Shown in pieces: positions 41,194-49,612 of a DNA stretch of 60,478 nt. Source of the stretch: Cnuibacter physcomitrellae (GTDB lineage Bacteria > Actinomycetota > Actinomycetes > Actinomycetales > Microbacteriaceae). The notes under the pieces were generated by a model. The model saw only the letters and a list, made by a program, of their open reading frames with translations, was not told the origin of the DNA and did no database searches. The position numbers and the translations under genes were made by a program. The DNA is taken from positions 153,117-213,594 of the forward strand of contig NZ_BMHD01000003.1 of the NCBI RefSeq assembly GCF_014640535.1, in the 5' to 3' direction. The stretch's first letter is position 1. Every line of letters begins with the position of its first letter.

Positions 41194-41555
41194 AGCAGGT
41201 TAGCAGCCTTGACCCCGACTCCGAGTACGTCGAGCTGGCGGCTGAGGTATTCGGGATGCTGGCGGATGCCACACGGGTGCGCATCATCCTGGCGTTGCGC
41301 AGCGCAGGGGAGTTGTCGGTGAACCACATCGCGGATGTGGTCGACAAGAGCCCCGCGGCCGTGTCGCAGCACCTGGCCAAGCTCCGGCTGGCACGGATGG
41401 TGTCCACGCGCCGCGAGGGGACGACGGTGTTTTACCGGCTCACCGACGAGCACGCATCGGACCTGGTGATCGACGCAGTGAAGCAGGCCGAGCACGTCGT
41501 GGGCTTCACCGTTCATCACAAGGCGGGATCGAGCGAGGAAGGACGCTCAGCGTGA
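41181..41555 (+). CDS. ArsR/SmtB-family metal regulator
   Basis: 124 aa, GTG start. Winged helix with DATRVRIILAL and SPAAVSQHLAKLRLARMV. The last helix has DEHASDLV...EHVV..HH, the Asp/His pattern of alpha-5 (Zn/Ni/Co) sensors such as SmtB, NmtR and KmtR, unlike the cysteine-type CmtR regulators nearby. Co-translated with the CDF exporter (GTGA overlap), its likely target. Confidence 0.85.
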   Translation: MHVDKQVSSLDPDSEYVELAAEVFGMLADATRVRIILALRSAGELSVNHIADVVDKSPAAVSQHLAKLRLARMVSTRREGTTVFYRLTDEHASDLVIDAVKQAEHVVGFTVHHKAGSSEEGRSA

Positions 41556-42664
41556 GCACCCACCCCCACGCCGAGCACCACCACGGCCACTCGCACGGCG
41601 CACACGAGCACTCGCACTCGCACGGCGAACACGAGCACGAGCACTCACTGGATCACGGGCATGGCCACGATCATCCGCACGGGGGCGTGAAGGGCTTCCT
41701 CTACGACCTGTTTGTTCCGCACACCCACGACACTGCCGACTCGATCGATGACGCAATGGAGGCCAGCACGGCCGGGGTGCGCGCTCTGAAGATCAGCCTT
41801 CTGATCCTGCTGGCCACGACGATTCTGCAGGCGGTGATCGTCGCTTTCACCGGCTCGATCGCGCTGCTGGCCGACACGATCCACAACTTCGCTGACGCGC
41901 TCACTGCCGTGCCGCTGTGGATCGCGTTCATGCTTGGTCGCCGCGTCGCGACTCGCCGCTACACGTTCGGCTTCGGCCGCGCGGAGGACCTGGCGGGGAT
42001 GTTCATCGTCTTCGTCGTCGCCCTTTCGGCCGTCGTGGCCGGCTGGCAGGCGATCGATCGATTCATAAACCCTCGCCCGGTGGAATATCCGTGGCTGCTG
42101 ATGGCCGCGGGACTGATCGGGTTCCTCGGAAACGAGGCCGTCGCGATCTACCGCATTCGCGTCGGCCGCCGCATCGGCTCCGCCGCGCTCGTCGCGGACG
42201 GCGTGCACGCCAGGCTGGACGGGTTCACGTCCCTCTCGGTCGTGCTCGGCGCGATCGGGGTGCTGCTTGGGTTCCCGCTCGCGGACCCGATCATCGGCCT
42301 GCTGATCTCGGTGTCGATCATGGCGCTGCTGTGGGGGACGGTCCGCTCGATCGGACGCCGCCTCATGGACGGTATCGACCCCGACCTCATCGACCGCGCC
42401 GAGCATGCCCTGGAACACACTCCCGACGTCCGAGCCGTCCGTGACGTCCGGCTCCGCTGGATCGGGCACCGCTTGACCGGCTCAGCCACGATCGAACTGG
42501 ACGCGACCGACCTCAACCACGCTTCCCAAATTGCTCAACACGCCACCGAACACGCGCACGAGGCGCTCAGGAATCTGGACGAATTCACCGTGACTCCCGC
42601 GCCCCACTCGGGGTCAATTTCTGCGGAAACTCACCACTCAGCAGGCACTCAGAAATCCGGCTGA
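41552..42664 (+). CDS. Cation diffusion facilitator with His-rich N-terminus
   Basis: 370 aa. The first ~48 residues are nearly half His (HHHGHSHGAHEHSHSHGE). Membrane domain with ADTIHNFADALTAVP and ADGVHARLDGFTSL (H/D zinc-site residues), C-terminal domain about 270-350. Long His-rich forms typically export Zn, Ni or Co. The stop codon TGA is the first part of the dif-like site at 42657-42684. Confidence 0.88.
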   Translation: MSTHPHAEHHHGHSHGAHEHSHSHGEHEHEHSLDHGHGHDHPHGGVKGFLYDLFVPHTHDTADSIDDAMEASTAGVRALKISLLILLATTILQAVIVAFTGSIALLADTIHNFADALTAVPLWIAFMLGRRVATRRYTFGFGRAEDLAGMFIVFVVALSAVVAGWQAIDRFINPRPVEYPWLLMAAGLIGFLGNEAVAIYRIRVGRRIGSAALVADGVHARLDGFTSLSVVLGAIGVLLGFPLADPIIGLLISVSIMALLWGTVRSIGRRLMDGIDPDLIDRAEHALEHTPDVRAVRDVRLRWIGHRLTGSATIELDATDLNHASQIAQHATEHAHEALRNLDEFTVTPAPHSGSISAETHHSAGTQKSG

Positions 42665-42684
42665 TAACCTCCGTTATGTCATAT
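42657..42684 (+). repeat. dif-like (XerC/XerD) site, right copy
   Basis: XerC-type arm ending CTGATAA, centre CCTCCG, XerD-type arm TTATGTCATAT. The XerD arm is close to the general bacterial form (TTATGTTAAAT). Direct repeat of the site at 21049-21076; the two bracket the metal module. Confidence 0.55.
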
Positions 42685-42772
42685 GCGCCGCGACGCCGAG
42701 GACCTGGGGCGGCTGCGCGGAGGGGCTGCAGGGTCACGTTCCGCGCCGCAGCGCTGCGTGCGGGAGCGGGGA

Positions 42773-43012
42773 TCATTTCTCCCTGCGCAGGGTGAGTGCG
42801 AGTCGGGGGCAGAGCGCGACGGCGTCCTGAGCCGCGGGTAGTTGCGCGGCGCGTAGAGGGATGTTTGTCCGCTGTCTGGCTGGAGCCGCGGGCAGCGGGT
42901 ATCCGTCTTCGTCGGGGTGGAGCAGATCGGGGAGCAGTTCTAGGCATGCTCCCCGGGCCTGGCAGCGTGTCCAGTCGATGTGAAGCGTGGGCGACGGTGT
43001 TGGTCGGGTCAT
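42773..43012 (-). CDS. Small ferredoxin (3Fe-4S type)
   Basis: 79 aa. HIDWTRCQARGACLELLPDLL gives C-x5-C, and DAVALCPRLAL gives the final CP; the pattern lacks the fourth cysteine, as in 3Fe-4S ferredoxins. Its ATG overlaps the NuoF-like stop by 4 bases, so it is the last gene of the electron-transfer operon and probably passes electrons to or from the NuoF-like flavoprotein. Confidence 0.82.
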   Translation of the reverse strand: MTRPTPSPTLHIDWTRCQARGACLELLPDLLHPDEDGYPLPAAPARQRTNIPLRAAQLPAAQDAVALCPRLALTLRREK

Positions 43013-44223
43013 CGGTGGGGCCCTTCGCAGCAGGTTCCGGCGCGGTGGCGATCGAGTTCCGCGGTGAACACCGTCAGGGCCGACCGTGCCAGGGCGGCGG
43101 TGCCGTCGGGGTGGTGGCAGGCTCCGCGGCCGGGGAGTGTCTCGATGAGCTGCCAGACGCGGCTCGCGTCGACTTCTTGGCCGGATGCGTGCTCGGCGTA
43201 TCGGGTGGCAAGGCGGGGGAGTCCGAGCACGCACGGGCCGCATTGCCCCGCGCTCTCGGCCGCGAGGTATTCAAGGATGGACCCGGTCACTGTCAGTCCA
43301 CACGTCTCGACACCGATAGCGAGGATGACCCCGGCTCCGACGGGCGCCCCGTCCGCGTCTGGGGCGGGTCGGGGGGTGAGTGATCGGGTCAGGTGTCGCG
43401 CGGGAACCCAGCGACCATGGAATCCTCCGACGAGCACCGCCTGAACGGCATCGGGATTGGCGCCGACTGCGGTGAGAGCGTCGATGATGCGGGTGCCTCC
43501 GGGGACTTCGAGGACATGTTCGCCGATCCCGTCGCCGTTTATGCTCAGCAGTCGGGTGCCCGGGTCCTCGGGTGTTCCCAGGCTGCGGAACCACCCGGCC
43601 CCGTAGCGGCCGATGAGGGCGACGTGGGCGAGGGTCTCGACGTTGAACAGCAGAGTGGGCCGGCGTCCGACTCCTCGTTGGGTGAGGTGCAGCGGGTGGT
43701 CCTTCGGTAGTGCAGGGGCTCCGGCGAGGCCGGCGACCACGGCTGTGGCCTCGCCTGACACGAAGCGGTCCTCGGCTACGCGCACCTCGATGTCACGACC
43801 GTCTGCGCGTTCGCGGAGTGCATGGCGGACCGAGTCGACTCCGTCAGGGCGCGCAACGATCACCAGCCGGGCCTTGGGGTTGAGAGCTGCTGCGAGTAGC
43901 AGCAGCCCGTCGATGACGAGGTGGGGGGCGTGGTGGAGGAGGGTGGCATCCTTCCGGCTCAGCGGTTCGCCCTCGGAGCCGTTGCCGATGATGGTGGCCG
44001 GGGGGCCCGTGAGCGCATCGATCTTCGCGGCGACCGGGAATGCTCCGCCGCCGCGGCCGGTGAGCCCGGAGTCACGGAGCGTCGCTACGAGCCCGGTCGT
44101 GGCGGGGAGAGGGCCGAAGCGGGCGGCGTGGAGGGTGGCGTCGGCGTGAGGTCCTGCGGCGAACAGCCGGGCGGGCATCGCGGGAGATGGCGCGACGCTG
44201 GGGAGTGGGGTGGTGAGGGTCAT
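43009..44223 (-). CDS. NuoF-like NADH-binding flavo-iron-sulfur protein
   Basis: 404 aa. GLTGRGGGAFPVAAK (FMN/NADH loop), NGSEGEPLSRKDATLL, LFNVETLAHVALIGRYG, and a cysteine cluster SAGQCGPCVLG..GACHHPDG for a 4Fe-4S centre. This is the 51-kDa complex I subunit fold, but with no other nuo genes. With ferredoxin, membrane reductase and ApbE it likely moves electrons from NAD(P)H to the membrane protein. Confidence 0.85.
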   Translation of the reverse strand: MTLTTPLPSVAPSPAMPARLFAAGPHADATLHAARFGPLPATTGLVATLRDSGLTGRGGGAFPVAAKIDALTGPPATIIGNGSEGEPLSRKDATLLHHAPHLVIDGLLLLAAALNPKARLVIVARPDGVDSVRHALRERADGRDIEVRVAEDRFVSGEATAVVAGLAGAPALPKDHPLHLTQRGVGRRPTLLFNVETLAHVALIGRYGAGWFRSLGTPEDPGTRLLSINGDGIGEHVLEVPGGTRIIDALTAVGANPDAVQAVLVGGFHGRWVPARHLTRSLTPRPAPDADGAPVGAGVILAIGVETCGLTVTGSILEYLAAESAGQCGPCVLGLPRLATRYAEHASGQEVDASRVWQLIETLPGRGACHHPDGTAALARSALTVFTAELDRHRAGTCCEGPHR

Positions 44224-44792
44224 CGAGTCGTCCTCTGTGCTTGTGCCGCCTTTTCCAGGGGTGTCGTGCGGAATAGGGTGGATGCGATCCGCCAGGTGGT
44301 CGCCGCGGCGACGGCGGTCGCCGCGGACGCGGCCAGGATGTCGAACCAGGCGCTGGTGCTGTCGGTGCCGTTGCCGATCGAGTGCAGGACCGCGACGGGC
44401 CACATCAGGTAGACGCTCCAGTGCACCAGCCGGAACACGCGCACGGGGAGTCGGTGGCGGAGCAGCGCCGTGATCACGACCGCAACGACCAGGTCGAAGG
44501 CGACCGTCCCGAGTCCCTGCCAGAACGGCTGGTACGAGCCCAGGAAGGGCACAACGACGTCGACGAGCGAGAGCTGGGCGTAGCTGTCGCCGAGCAGGGT
44601 CGCCACATGCAGGATCAGGAACACCGAGGCCAGGAGGGAGACGTTTCGGTGTATGAGCACGATCCCGAAGCGCGGCAGCCCGGGCAGGGGCCGCCCGGCT
44701 CGGGTGAGGATCCCGAGCAGAACGGACGCGGTGAACAGGCCGAGCGACACGATGCCGCTGACCCGGCCGATCGCCCACAGCAGCTCAGACAT
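44220..44792 (-). CDS. Ferric-reductase-like transmembrane protein
   Basis: 190 aa, about five membrane helices. IHRNVSLLASVFLILHVATLL and VFRLVHWSVYLMWPVAVLHSIGNG place paired His residues for b-type heme, the ferric reductase-like (FRD/YedZ) pattern. Start ATG 44792 overlaps the apbE stop. The likely membrane electron acceptor of the NuoF-like protein. Confidence 0.83.
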   Translation of the reverse strand: MSELLWAIGRVSGIVSLGLFTASVLLGILTRAGRPLPGLPRFGIVLIHRNVSLLASVFLILHVATLLGDSYAQLSLVDVVVPFLGSYQPFWQGLGTVAFDLVVAVVITALLRHRLPVRVFRLVHWSVYLMWPVAVLHSIGNGTDSTSAWFDILAASAATAVAAATTWRIASTLFRTTPLEKAAQAQRTTR

Positions 44793-45684
44793 GAGCGACC
44801 TCGATCTGGGTCGGCCACCCTTCGGTGGTGGTGACACGGTAGTGCTGGTCGACGAGGCGGGCCGGTACGTAACGGGCAGCCAGCCAGGGCACCGCTTCGT
44901 GACCCAGGATCACAGCGGCGGTGGAGTAGGCGTTGGCCTCGACACAGCTGACCGCGGCGCAGGTCACGGTGCGCCACGGACTCTGCACGGGCTGGAGGGA
45001 GCGCGGGTCGAGGATGTGGCTGACGAGGTCCGCGCCGACACGGTAACGGCGATGCTGAGTGCTGGAGGTAGCCAGAGCGGCTCCCACAGTGAGGGCGACC
45101 TGGTCGGCAGGGTCTCCCGGCTTATCCTGCACGAGGACCTGCCATCCGCCGTCCGGGTGCTCGATCGTGGAGGCGATGTCGCCCCCGATTCCGACCAGAA
45201 CGCCCACGCCGGGTCCGAGGTGGGCGGCGATAGCGGCGACGGCCCGCTCGCTGGCGGAGGCCTTGCCGATCGCGCCGAGATCGAACGCGGTGCCCGGCGG
45301 TGCGGTCAGGATCCCGTTCTCGAGGGTGATGTCGGTCCGTCGGACGGGCCTGGCCAGGGCGGCCGAGACGCCCAGCGACGGTCCGTCGAGCTGGGAGAGT
45401 CGGTAGCCCAGGGTCGGGTCGACCAGTCCCCCGGTCATGTCGGCCGCGGCGAGGGCATCGCTGAGCAGGTCGGCCAGTTGCCGGGAGACGGGCGTGGTCG
45501 CCGATCCGGATCGAGTGAAGCGGGAGAGTTCGGAGTCGGGCCGGTACCTGCTGCAGGCGGCGTCGACGGAGTCCATGACGGCGCGGCAGAGACGAGTCGC
45601 GTCCTCGAGCAGAGCGGGCGCAGTGACGGTGACTTCGACGTCGGTGCTCCAGGCCCGCCATCGGGCGGTCGCGGTCGGGTCCAT
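44785..45684 (-). CDS. apbE: FAD:protein FMN transferase
   Basis: 299 aa. SRYRPDSELSRF, VDPTLGYRL, FDLGAIGKASASE, GVLVGIGGDIA and a late VSCVEANAYSTAAVILG are ApbE motifs, including Mg and FAD contacts. ApbE attaches FMN to Thr/Ser of FMN-binding subunits. No FMN-bind domain gene is in view, so its substrate may be the small protein next door or lie elsewhere. ATG 45684. Confidence 0.87.
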   Translation of the reverse strand: MDPTATARWRAWSTDVEVTVTAPALLEDATRLCRAVMDSVDAACSRYRPDSELSRFTRSGSATTPVSRQLADLLSDALAAADMTGGLVDPTLGYRLSQLDGPSLGVSAALARPVRRTDITLENGILTAPPGTAFDLGAIGKASASERAVAAIAAHLGPGVGVLVGIGGDIASTIEHPDGGWQVLVQDKPGDPADQVALTVGAALATSSTQHRRYRVGADLVSHILDPRSLQPVQSPWRTVTCAAVSCVEANAYSTAAVILGHEAVPWLAARYVPARLVDQHYRVTTTEGWPTQIEVAHV

Positions 45685-45685
45685 G

Positions 45686-46015
45686 TCAGGAGCCTTTGGT
45701 CGTGGCGTGGCTGGAACCTCCGCGCGAGGGGGCGACCAGGCCGCTGGAACCCTGCGTGGATGAACCCGATCCACCCGTCGATGACGACGATCCGCCCCCA
45801 CTCGTCTGCGGTGTGCTCGACGGGGTGGGCGTGGTGGCGGTAGGGGACTGGGTGGTGCTGTCTTGGGTGGGGGTCAGCTCGGCGGTGGTGGCTTTGGCTT
45901 CCTCTGTGTTGTGCCAGAGCGCAGCGGCGCCGACGCCGGTTCCGATGATGGTGGAGGCGGCGAGCAGACCGGTCAGGGTTCGGGCGGTGCGGCGGCCTCG
46001 GTCTCGTGCGTTCAC
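45686..46015 (-). CDS. Small anchored Ser/Thr/Gly-rich secreted protein
   Basis: 109 aa, GTG start after GGGAGGAG. Basic N-terminus, one membrane helix (about 13-34), then a low-complexity Thr/Ser/Gly tail ending SSHATTKGS. In related clusters a FMN-bind protein sits here; this one keeps only anchor and linker, so it may be a truncated form. One base separates it from apbE. Confidence 0.55.
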   Translation of the reverse strand: MNARDRGRRTARTLTGLLAASTIIGTGVGAAALWHNTEEAKATTAELTPTQDSTTQSPTATTPTPSSTPQTSGGGSSSSTGGSGSSTQGSSGLVAPSRGGSSHATTKGS

Positions 46016-46093
46016 GGTGGTCTCCTCCCGTAGGGGTTGAGACCAGCATCGGGGCCGTTTCTTCCACGATTCTTCCAACCAGCATTCAGCTGG

Positions 46094-47272
46094 TCAGGGA
46101 CGGGGCAGGCTTGCCTCCACCACCCCTCCCGGGAGCTCGGTCACGACCCGGACAGAGCCGCCGTAACGGCTGATCACGTCAGCGACCAGGGCCAGCCCGA
46201 GCCCGTAGTGGGCCGGACCTGTCCCGGGGGAGCGGTTGGACGCGAATCGTTCGAAGGGTCGATCGCCGTCACGAAACCCCTGTCCGTCGTCGGCGACCCT
46301 GATCCGGACGGTGCGAGCCTCCTCCGTGATGATCACAGTGACGGAGGACCGTGCGTGGTCGAGGGCGTTGGCGATGAGGGAGAACAGGACCCGCCGCAGG
46401 GGCGCTTCTCCTGCCGCCACGTGAACGGATTCCGGGGCGTCGAGCGTGAGCGCGATGCCGGCGGCGTCTGCTTCCGCGCGTGCTGCGGTCACGACCTCGC
46501 CGGCGATCGCGGCAACGTCGACAGCGGAGACGGCGGCGGGTCTGTCGTCGGCGGCGATGAGGAGGTCTTCGAGGATCGAGGTCAGCGCTGCGGTGTCCGC
46601 CACGACAGCGTCCGCTTCGGCGTGCAGGCGGTCGGGGGAGGCGTCGGTGTTGATGCGGCGTCGGAGCAGCTGCACCCGGGTGCTGAGCAGGGTCAACGGG
46701 GTGCGGAGTTCGTGGCTGGCGTCGGCGACGAAGCGGCGCTGTCTGGCCAGCGCCTCGGTCAGAGGCCGCATCGCCCGCGAGGAGAGGAGGTAGCCGCCCA
46801 GGGCCGCGACCGCCACGCCGACCGCCCCGGCGCCGACGAGCGACCAGGCCAGCCGCGTCAACTCCTCGTCAGATTCGCGTTGGTCGATCGCGACCTGGAC
46901 GAGGATGTCACCGTCGACCCGGGTCCGCACCGCATAACTGTGCCCGTCCGCGGAGACGGTCGTGTCCACCGGGCCGGCTGCAGAGCGCGCCTCGTTCAGC
47001 GCTGTCGTGTCGGGCAGGCCTGCTGGCAGTGTCTTGGAGGACTCGGTGCGTCCGTCCCGGACCGTGATCACCCACGTGTCGGCGGGGGCTTCATCCCCTC
47101 GGAGATCCTGTCCACTGATGGAGAGGGAACGGTCGATGGCTTCCGCGACCGAGACGGACACGAGACCGTAGGCGATGATCCCGACCAGGGCGATGATCAT
47201 GGCGATGACGGCCGCGAACTGCAGCGCGAGCCGTCGCGCGGTTCGGCGAAGAGCGGCGTCCTCGGCGGTCAC
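46094..47272 (-). CDS. Sensor histidine kinase
   Basis: 392 aa. Two membrane helices (about 15-40 and 133-160) flank an outer sensor. HAMP-like link, H-box [17 protein letters not shown]-box LIANALDHA, G-box VADDGQGFRDGD and GLGLALVADVI. Overlaps its response regulator by 4 bases. Neighbouring electron-transfer genes suggest it may control that operon. Confidence 0.87.
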   Translation of the reverse strand: MTAEDAALRRTARRLALQFAAVIAMIIALVGIIAYGLVSVSVAEAIDRSLSISGQDLRGDEAPADTWVITVRDGRTESSKTLPAGLPDTTALNEARSAAGPVDTTVSADGHSYAVRTRVDGDILVQVAIDQRESDEELTRLAWSLVGAGAVGVAVAALGGYLLSSRAMRPLTEALARQRRFVADASHELRTPLTLLSTRVQLLRRRINTDASPDRLHAEADAVVADTAALTSILEDLLIAADDRPAAVSAVDVAAIAGEVVTAARAEADAAGIALTLDAPESVHVAAGEAPLRRVLFSLIANALDHARSSVTVIITEEARTVRIRVADDGQGFRDGDRPFERFASNRSPGTGPAHYGLGLALVADVISRYGGSVRVVTELPGGVVEASLPRP

Positions 47273-47937
47273 GATCCACCGAGCCGGTAGCCGATGCCGC
47301 GGACGGTGTCGATGACGTCCCGGCCGAGCTTGCGACGCAGGTAATGCACATACGTGTCGACGACCCCGAGCTCCTCCGCGACCGGGAACGCAAGCCGCAG
47401 CAGCGTGGACCGCTCAAACACCTGATTCCGGTCCCGCGCCAACACCTCCAGAAGAGCCGACTCACGCTCGGAGAGCGTCACGCTCCCACCCGACGGCCGG
47501 ATGACCTGCCTCAGCGACGGACGGAAATGTGAGCCGCCCGGCAGAGCGAGCGTGGCCGCGGTGGTCTCGTGGCGGCGCAACAGCGCCCGCACCCGAGCCA
47601 GCAACTCATCGATGTCGAAAGGCTTCGTCAGGTAGTCCTCCGCACCACGGTCCAACCCCTCGACCCGATCGGCCGGGTTCCCCAGCGCAGAGAGCACCAG
47701 CACCGGCACACCCACCCCCGACCTGCGCCAGCGGGACAGCACGTCCAAGCCCTCCAGTATCGGCAGGCCGCGATCGAGCACGACGACATCGAAGCCCTCG
47801 GTCAGCGCCAGATGGAGCGCCTGCTGCCCGTCACGGGCGGTCGTGACGCGATAGCCCTCGTCGACGAACAGCTCCTCGAGCATCGCGGAGAGCGACCGGT
47901 CGTCCTCGACGACCAGGATGCGCGCTCCCTCGGACAT
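47269..47937 (-). CDS. OmpR-family response regulator
   Basis: 222 aa. Receiver: ILVVEDDRSLSAML (acidic pair), VVVLDRGLP with the phospho-Asp, LSALGNPADR, DYLTKPFD. C-terminal winged helix (about 130-222) with SERESALLEVLARDRNQVFER and YVHYLRRKLG. Transcribed with the kinase. Confidence 0.88.
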   Translation of the reverse strand: MSEGARILVVEDDRSLSAMLEELFVDEGYRVTTARDGQQALHLALTEGFDVVVLDRGLPILEGLDVLSRWRRSGVGVPVLVLSALGNPADRVEGLDRGAEDYLTKPFDIDELLARVRALLRRHETTAATLALPGGSHFRPSLRQVIRPSGGSVTLSERESALLEVLARDRNQVFERSTLLRLAFPVAEELGVVDTYVHYLRRKLGRDVIDTVRGIGYRLGGS

Positions 47938-47960
47938 GGCGTGAGTCTAGAACCCGACGG

Positions 47961-48683
47961 TCACACCACGGTCGTGCCCAGCAGCGTCCCGATAGCGAAA
48001 GTCGCCAGCAACGCGAGGAGACCACCGACGACGACGCGGAGCGCGGCCCGGCCGCGAGAGCTGCCGCCGATCCACGCCGCCACATATCCGGTCACCGCCA
48101 GAGCCACGAGCACGACAGCGAAGGTGACAGGGATGCGAAGCCCCTCGGGCAGGAAGACGATGGTGAGCATCGGGAGGATCGCGCCAAGAGTGAACGCCAC
48201 GGCCGAGGCCAGCGCGGCATGCCAGGGACTCACCACGTCCTCCTGGTCGATGCCCAGCTCGGCCGAGAGGTGAGCGGCGAGAGCGTCGTGAGCGGTCAGC
48301 TCTTCCGCCACCCGCCGGGCCGTCTCCTCACTGAGCCCTTTCGCCCGGTAGAGACCGGCGAGTTCTTCCAGCTCCTGCTCGGGCATGTCGGCCACCTCAC
48401 GCTTCTCCTTGGCGATGAGCGCGCGTTCGCTGTCGCGCTGACTGCTGACCGACACGTATTCGCCCAGCGCCATCGAGATGGCACCCCCGACCAGAGCTGC
48501 GAGCCCGGCGGTCACGATCGCGGAAACCGCGGGCGTCGCTCCGGCCACACCGACGACGACGGCTGCGACGGACACGATCCCGTCGTTGGCTCCCAGTACG
48601 CCGGCGCGAAGCCAGTTGAGCCGCTGCGCGAGCCCCTCACGGTGGGGTTCATCGGTATGCGACCCATCGAGGCGTTTCTGCAT
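47961..48683 (-). CDS. VIT1/CCC1 family membrane protein
   Basis: 240 aa. LRAGVLGANDGIVSVAAVVVGVAGA and GGAISMALGEYVSVSSQRDSE are family signatures; DVVSPWHAALASAVAFTLGAILPM and a C-terminal helix pair follow. Five membrane helices. The family moves Fe/Mn across membranes. A charged helix between helices 2 and 3 (EEETARRVAEE-like) is the usual metal-binding domain. Confidence 0.87.
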   Translation of the reverse strand: MQKRLDGSHTDEPHREGLAQRLNWLRAGVLGANDGIVSVAAVVVGVAGATPAVSAIVTAGLAALVGGAISMALGEYVSVSSQRDSERALIAKEKREVADMPEQELEELAGLYRAKGLSEETARRVAEELTAHDALAAHLSAELGIDQEDVVSPWHAALASAVAFTLGAILPMLTIVFLPEGLRIPVTFAVVLVALAVTGYVAAWIGGSSRGRAALRVVVGGLLALLATFAIGTLLGTTVV

Positions 48684-48873
48684 GCTCACACCGTAGGAAC
48701 CGCGCCCCGCCTCGCGCCAGCAAGCGTAGCCACACCTCAGGTGCCGTCTAAGAATCCTGGAAGAAATGCTCGTGAGCATGGCACCGGACGGTTGCTCTTG
48801 GGGCAGCCCGCCCGGGTGTTCCACCTGGGCTCCCCTGACGACTGGACAGGGGCCATTCCCGCATTGGAGCTAG

Positions 48874-49596
48874 ATGTTCGACACGTTCTTCGGCCTGCCC
48901 CTCCATCCGTTCATCGTGCACGCCACCGAGGTGATCGTGCCCCTCGCCGCGGCCCTCGTCCTGCTGACTGCTCTGTGGCCTCGTGCGCGCCGGTGGGCAG
49001 GCTACCTACCCGCGGCGGTCACCCTCGTGGCGCTAGTGCTCGTACCCATCTCGAAGGAGTCAGGGGAGAGCCTGGAGGGTAGGGTCGGCGAGAACGACCT
49101 GATCGAACGCCACGCCCAACTCGCCGACGGCCTGCTTCCCTGGGTCGTCGGGCTCGTCCTCGTCGCCGGCCTCCTGCTCGCGTGGACGATCCGTGAGAAG
49201 CGCACCGCCCTCGCTCCGGCCGACACGTACGGCGCGCCGGTGTCCCGTCGCGCCGGCCCGCGCTGGGTGCCAATTGTCCTCATCGTGCTCGCGCTCATCG
49301 CCTCGACAGGCACCACCGTGCAGGCCGTCTTGATCGGACACAGCGGAGCCACCGCGGTCTGGCAGGAAGACATGAGCGGCCCGCCTCGACCGGCGACACC
49401 GACTAGGAGGTTCGTTTCGGTCCTGAAGAGCAGCAGGGGATCTTGGATTGACCGGCGCGATTGGAGACGCAGGCCCAGACGCCTCCATCGCTCGTATGGG
49501 GATCGTTCACCGGAGCGTCCTGGAGCGATGTCGAAACTGCGTGGCAGCGTCTCTCGTAAAACCCCTCCGATAGGCATTCCGGTGATCGGGGCCTGA
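48874..49596 (+). CDS. DUF2231 membrane protein, probably with altered C-terminus
   Basis: 240 aa as read. Up to about residue 170 it is DUF2231: FFGLPLHPFIVHATEVIVPLAAAL, four helices, and a last helix ending in VLIGHSGATAVW. The next ~65 residues (from MSGPPRPATPTRRF) are basic low-complexity and unlike the family, coinciding with the start of resolvase-associated DNA near 49390. The native end is probably replaced by inserted sequence. Confidence 0.7.
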   Translation: MFDTFFGLPLHPFIVHATEVIVPLAAALVLLTALWPRARRWAGYLPAAVTLVALVLVPISKESGESLEGRVGENDLIERHAQLADGLLPWVVGLVLVAGLLLAWTIREKRTALAPADTYGAPVSRRAGPRWVPIVLIVLALIASTGTTVQAVLIGHSGATAVWQEDMSGPPRPATPTRRFVSVLKSSRGSWIDRRDWRRRPRRLHRSYGDRSPERPGAMSKLRGSVSRKTPPIGIPVIGA

Positions 49597-49612
49597 GTGA
49601 GAGAGTGGGGGA
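49440..49612. other. Possible res region of the resolvase
   Basis: Between DUF2231's native end and the resolvase start. TGGAG-CG/CG-CTCCA (about 49459-49486) and GATCG/CGATG-type inverted halves near 49500-49535 are spaced like resolvase subsites. The match to known res sites was not tested. Confidence 0.35.

Noticed and set aside
45686-46015. FMN-bind domain protein next to apbE
   Set aside because: Only the anchor and a low-complexity tail are present; no flavinylation motif is visible.
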